This document shows, one piece after another, positions 61,885 to 64,000 of a stretch of 64,000 nucleotides of DNA. A model generated the notes under the pieces. The model searched no databases, was not told the DNA's origin, and was given only the letters and a program-made list of their open reading frames with translations. Position numbers and translations under genes: made by a program. The stretch's first letter is position 1. The number at the start of each line of letters is the position of its first letter. Origin of the DNA: Streptomyces asoensis (GTDB lineage: Bacteria; Actinomycetota; Actinomycetes; Streptomycetales; Streptomycetaceae); assembly GCF_013085465.1 (NCBI RefSeq), contig NZ_CP049838.1:682001-746000 (forward strand). The letters are read 5' to 3'.

Positions 61885-62108
61885 GAACACCCGGGAACGA
61901 CGAGAGGGGATCACGCGTTCCCGCAAGCGCCGCCGATCCGCTCAACTCCCGTACGCGCACGATCAAAAGGGCGCAGGGATCCTCCCGTTCCGAAGTTCCT
62001 CGGGCCAGTCCCGAAGCGCGTCACCCCGTCGGGGGACGGGCTCCGTACGTTCGAGTGACCAGCGGGGCCGGAGGAGCCCGACCCCGCGCGAGCGGCAGGA
62101 GAAGCGCC

Positions 62109-62483
62109 GTGGCGAATCTGGAGATCTCTATGAAGGAGACGATGACCGCGATCGAGGGGGCGGTGGGGGTCGCCGTCGTGGACTACACGAGCGGCATGGC
62201 ACTCGGCACGCTCGGCGGAGGCAAGGACCTCGATCTGAACGTCGCCGCGGCCGGCAACACCGATGTGATCCGCGCCAAGGTCCGCACCATGGAACACCTG
62301 GGGCTGAAGGGTGAGATCGAGGACATCCTGATCACGCTCGCCAGTCAGTACCACCTCATCCGGCTGCTCAAGGGCCGGGGCGGCAGCGGGCTGTTCCTCT
62401 ATCTCGTCCTGGACCGCGGCCGGTCCAACCTGGCCATGGCCCGCCACCAGCTCAAGCGGATCGAGGCCGAGCTCGAGGTGTAG
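62109..62483 (+). CDS. Roadblock/LC7-like domain protein
   Basis: 124 residues from a GTG at 62109 (AGGAGAAG upstream). The single domain begins LEISMKETMTAIEGAVGVAVVDYTSGMALGTLGGG and continues LNVAAAGNTDVIRAKVRTM, ILITLASQYHLIRLLKGRGGSGLFLYLVLDR, the usual alpha-beta order of roadblock/MglB proteins. These regulate small GTPases or take part in conservon (cvn) systems, but no GTPase, histidine-kinase-like or DUF742 partner gene is adjacent. A solitary roadblock gene next to an ArsR gene is seen in some actinobacteria. Cytoplasmic. Confidence 0.8.
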   Translation: MANLEISMKETMTAIEGAVGVAVVDYTSGMALGTLGGGKDLDLNVAAAGNTDVIRAKVRTMEHLGLKGEIEDILITLASQYHLIRLLKGRGGSGLFLYLVLDRGRSNLAMARHQLKRIEAELEV

Positions 62484-62520
62484 CCGACCGGACTGCCCGC
62501 GGCTTCGCACACCCTCGAAT

Positions 62521-62534
62521 TGAAGGTTTCTTCA
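62521..62534 (+). promoter_or_regulatory. Palindrome upstream of the ArsR gene
   Basis: TGAAG (62521-62525), GTTT, CTTCA (62530-62534) forms a perfect five-bp inverted repeat 162 bases before the ATG at 62696. It is a candidate for autoregulation. The same CTTCA/TGAAG half-sites occur at 63140. Confidence 0.35.
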
Positions 62535-62695
62535 TCTCGACACATCCAGATCAGCGCATCACACGGGTGTGCGGAGCCCGCAGCCACCAGGATCGTGACG
62601 CAGCACGTGGCGCGCGGCGGCGTACGGCCGGCCGGGCGGGCCGCCGCGCCATCGCGCACCACGCACCGTACGCGGCAGGGAGCGAGCGAGAGACC

Positions 62696-63064
62696 ATGCA
62701 GGTTCCCCTCTACCAGGCCAAGGCCGAGTTCTTCCGCATGCTCGGGCACCCGGTCCGCATCAGGGTCCTCGAACTGCTCCAGGGCGGCCCCGTCGCCGTG
62801 CGGGACCTGCTCACCGAGATCGAGATCGAACCGTCCAGCCTGTCCCAGCAACTGGCGGTGTTGCGCCGCGCCGGGATCGTGGTGTCGATCCGGGAGGGCT
62901 CGACGGTCAGCTACGCGCTCGCGGGCGGCGACGTGGCCGAGTTGCTGCGGGCCGCCCGCCGCATCCTCACCGAACTCCTCGCGGGGCAGAACGAGTTGCT
63001 GGCCGAGCTGCGCCAGGCCGATCTGCCGCTGCCGGTTCCGCAGGGCGGCACCGGACGAGCGTGA
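62696..63064 (+). CDS. ArsR-family helix-turn-helix regulator
   Basis: 122 residues from the ATG at 62696. The winged helix is clear: YQAKAEFFRMLGHPVRIRVLELLQGGPVAVRDLLTEIEIEPSSLSQQLAVLRRAGIVVSIREGSTVSYALAGGDVAELL. The ELCVC-type metal site of classical ArsR/SmtB proteins is missing and no cysteine is present, so it should sense something other than a metal-thiolate. A leucine-rich helix (about 88-110) probably dimerises it. An upstream roadblock gene and a downstream DUF3500 lipoprotein gene flank it. Confidence 0.85.
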   Translation: MQVPLYQAKAEFFRMLGHPVRIRVLELLQGGPVAVRDLLTEIEIEPSSLSQQLAVLRRAGIVVSIREGSTVSYALAGGDVAELLRAARRILTELLAGQNELLAELRQADLPLPVPQGGTGRA

Positions 63065-63117
63065 CGGGGACGGGAGGAGGGCGGGGACGGGACGGGGACG
63101 GGGACGGGGACGGGGAC
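63065..63117 (+). repeat. GGGGAC simple-sequence repeat
   Basis: The stop codon of the ArsR gene is followed by about eight imperfect units of GACGGG/GGGGAC. The last five form a clean tandem of six-base units. Purine-rich and G-run containing, it could fold into G-quadruplexes. Confidence 0.7.
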
Positions 63118-63139
63118 AGCGGAGCCGGTTTCAGGTTTC

Positions 63140-63158
63140 CTTCAGGTAGCTCCTGAAG
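63140..63158 (+). promoter_or_regulatory. Inverted repeat upstream of the DUF3500 gene
   Basis: CTTCAGG (63140-63146) and CCTGAAG (63152-63158) are exact inverted copies around a five-base spacer, ten bases before the ATG at 63169. A further TTTCAGG lies just upstream (63129-63135). Operator or leader hairpin. Confidence 0.45.
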
Positions 63159-63168
63159 TTTGGGGCCC

Positions 63169-64000
63169 ATGCACGGACACCGACCACGTACCCCCGCATC
63201 CGAACGCAGCCGTCGCTGGTTCATGAACAAGGCGCTGCTCGCCGGCGGTGTCGCCGCGATGGCGACCATGACCGGCTGCTCCTCCGGCTCCTCCTCCGAC
63301 ACCGCGGGCGCCGCCTCGTCCTACGGCGGCCCGGGCGGGATGCCCTCCGGGGGGCCCGGCGGCGGCGCCGGCGGAATGGGCCCCGGAGCCAGCGAGGTCA
63401 AGTACGCGGACTTCGTCGGCGTCACCACCGACGGCAAGGTCACGGACGACCTGTACTCGATCCACGCGACGGACGTCTCCACCGACAAGGTCGTCAAGGC
63501 CGCCCAGGCGTTCCTGGACGGGCTGACCGCCAAGGAGCGCAAGGCCTCCGTCTTCGAGGTGGACGACGACGAGTGGCTGGCCTGGAGCAACGTCGACGGC
63601 TATCAGCGCGAGGGCGCCCGGATGGGCGACCTGACCGACAAGCAGCGCGACCTCGGTTACGCGCTGCTCGGGGTCGCCCTGTCCGCCGAGGGGCTCACCC
63701 AGACCCGCAACATCATGAAGCTCAACGCCTTCCTCGGCGACTACAGCGGCGGCAACCGGGACACGCTCACCGAGGGCGCCTACTTCTTCACCTTCATGGG
63801 CACCCCGTCGACCACCGCACCGTGGGGCTTCCAGTACGAGGGCCACCACGTGGCCATCAACTACTTCGTGCTCGGCGACCAGGTGGTCATGACGCCCACC
63901 TTCATGGGCTCCGAGCCGACTTCGGCCACCTACGACGGCGAGAAGATCACCCTCTTCAAGAAGGAGACGACGGCCGGCCTCACCCTGCTGCGGTCGCTCA
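63169..64000 (+). CDS. DUF3500-domain lipoprotein (truncated by window edge)
   Basis: The frame opens at the ATG at 63169 and runs off the right edge after 277 codons. An Arg-rich N-terminus (SERSRRWFMNKALLAGG) leads into a signal with lipobox TMTGC, then a Gly/Ser/Pro/Met linker (about 45-70). The domain that follows (VKYADFVGVTTDGKVTDDLYSIH, KVVKAAQAFLDGLTAKERKASVFEVDDDEWLAWSN, TQTRNIMKLNAFLGDY, YFFTFMGTPSTTAPWGFQYEGHHVAINYFVLGDQVVMTPTFMGSEP) is the DUF3500 family. The histidines in EGHHVAIN are conserved in such proteins. Function unknown; lipid-anchored and outside the membrane. Confidence 0.85.
   Translation, partial: MHGHRPRTPASERSRRWFMNKALLAGGVAAMATMTGCSSGSSSDTAGAASSYGGPGGMPSGGPGGGAGGMGPGASEVKYADFVGVTTDGKVTDDLYSIHATDVSTDKVVKAAQAFLDGLTAKERKASVFEVDDDEWLAWSNVDGYQREGARMGDLTDKQRDLGYALLGVALSAEGLTQTRNIMKLNAFLGDYSGGNRDTLTEGAYFFTFMGTPSTTAPWGFQYEGHHVAINYFVLGDQVVMTPTFMGSEPTSATYDGEKITLFKKETTAGLTLLRSL

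Noticed and set aside
61861..61960. A complete tRNA gene on the minus strand
   Set aside because: Only the T-arm and acceptor 3' strand are present; no complementary 5' acceptor, D-arm or anticodon arm could be found upstream.

Overview
The window is high-GC actinobacterial chromosome, most probably Streptomyces. The signs are very GC-rich third codon positions, frequent GTG starts (and one TTG start with a good ribosome binding site), many Tat- or Sec-exported carbohydrate-active enzymes, ABC sugar importers that lack their own ATPase gene, PP2C/anti-sigma style regulators, and perfect GC-rich hairpins behind genes. No rRNA, complete tRNA, CRISPR array, insertion sequence or phage block was seen. 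The content fits an arm or arm-proximal region devoted to secreted enzymes and regulation.

Region 1 (1-7646): the start of a membrane-anchored molybdopterin oxidoreductase, a polytopic membrane protein, an F420-type LLM oxidoreductase, an AMIN-like secreted protein, a secreted GH5 glycosidase with an unusual C-terminal repeat module, a polysaccharide deacetylase and a BrkB/YihY membrane protein. Region 2 (7819-14057): a kinesin-light-chain-type TPR protein facing a three-gene minus-strand unit (small zinc-ribbon protein, integral membrane protein, 1204-residue TPR-CHAT caspase-like protease). This looks like a conflict or signalling module and is the best candidate for an undescribed system. 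Region 3 (14153-25562): a TIM-barrel exported protein, a GH106-like rhamnosidase with a LacI-type operator, a dehydrogenase coupled to an Ala-rich membrane protein, an MFS exporter, an AraC regulator, an exported protein and a secretory lipase.

Region 4 (25711-34611): regulators (RsbW-like kinase, ECF sigma factor with coupled membrane partner, PP2C phosphatase), an acyltransferase, a GH46 chitosanase, and a divergent pair made of an ECF41/SigJ-type sigma factor and a SnoaL-LUD fusion. The pair is separated by two mirror-image promoters, each reading CCTCACA-N16-TGTC. Region 5 (34807-45439): a CBM-FnIII-GH13 alpha-amylase, an M4 metalloprotease, a CASTOR/POLLUX-like channel protein, small exported proteins and a flavodoxin-like protein.

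Region 6 (45543-61790) is a glycan uptake and degradation island with two modules. The minus-strand module runs permease, permease, binding protein, LacI regulator, DUF2264 hydrolase as one operon, with one operator upstream and one inside the first gene. The plus-strand module has its own LacI regulator behind a 14-bp repeat array, then binding protein, two permeases, a GH42 beta-galactosidase and a lectin-bearing beta-propeller protein. Together with the GH106 enzyme these suggest import and breakdown of plant cell-wall side chains (rhamnose, galactose, glucuronate or arabinose). Region 7 (61791-64000) holds a tRNA 3'-end-like fragment, a roadblock-domain protein, an ArsR regulator and a truncated DUF3500 lipoprotein.
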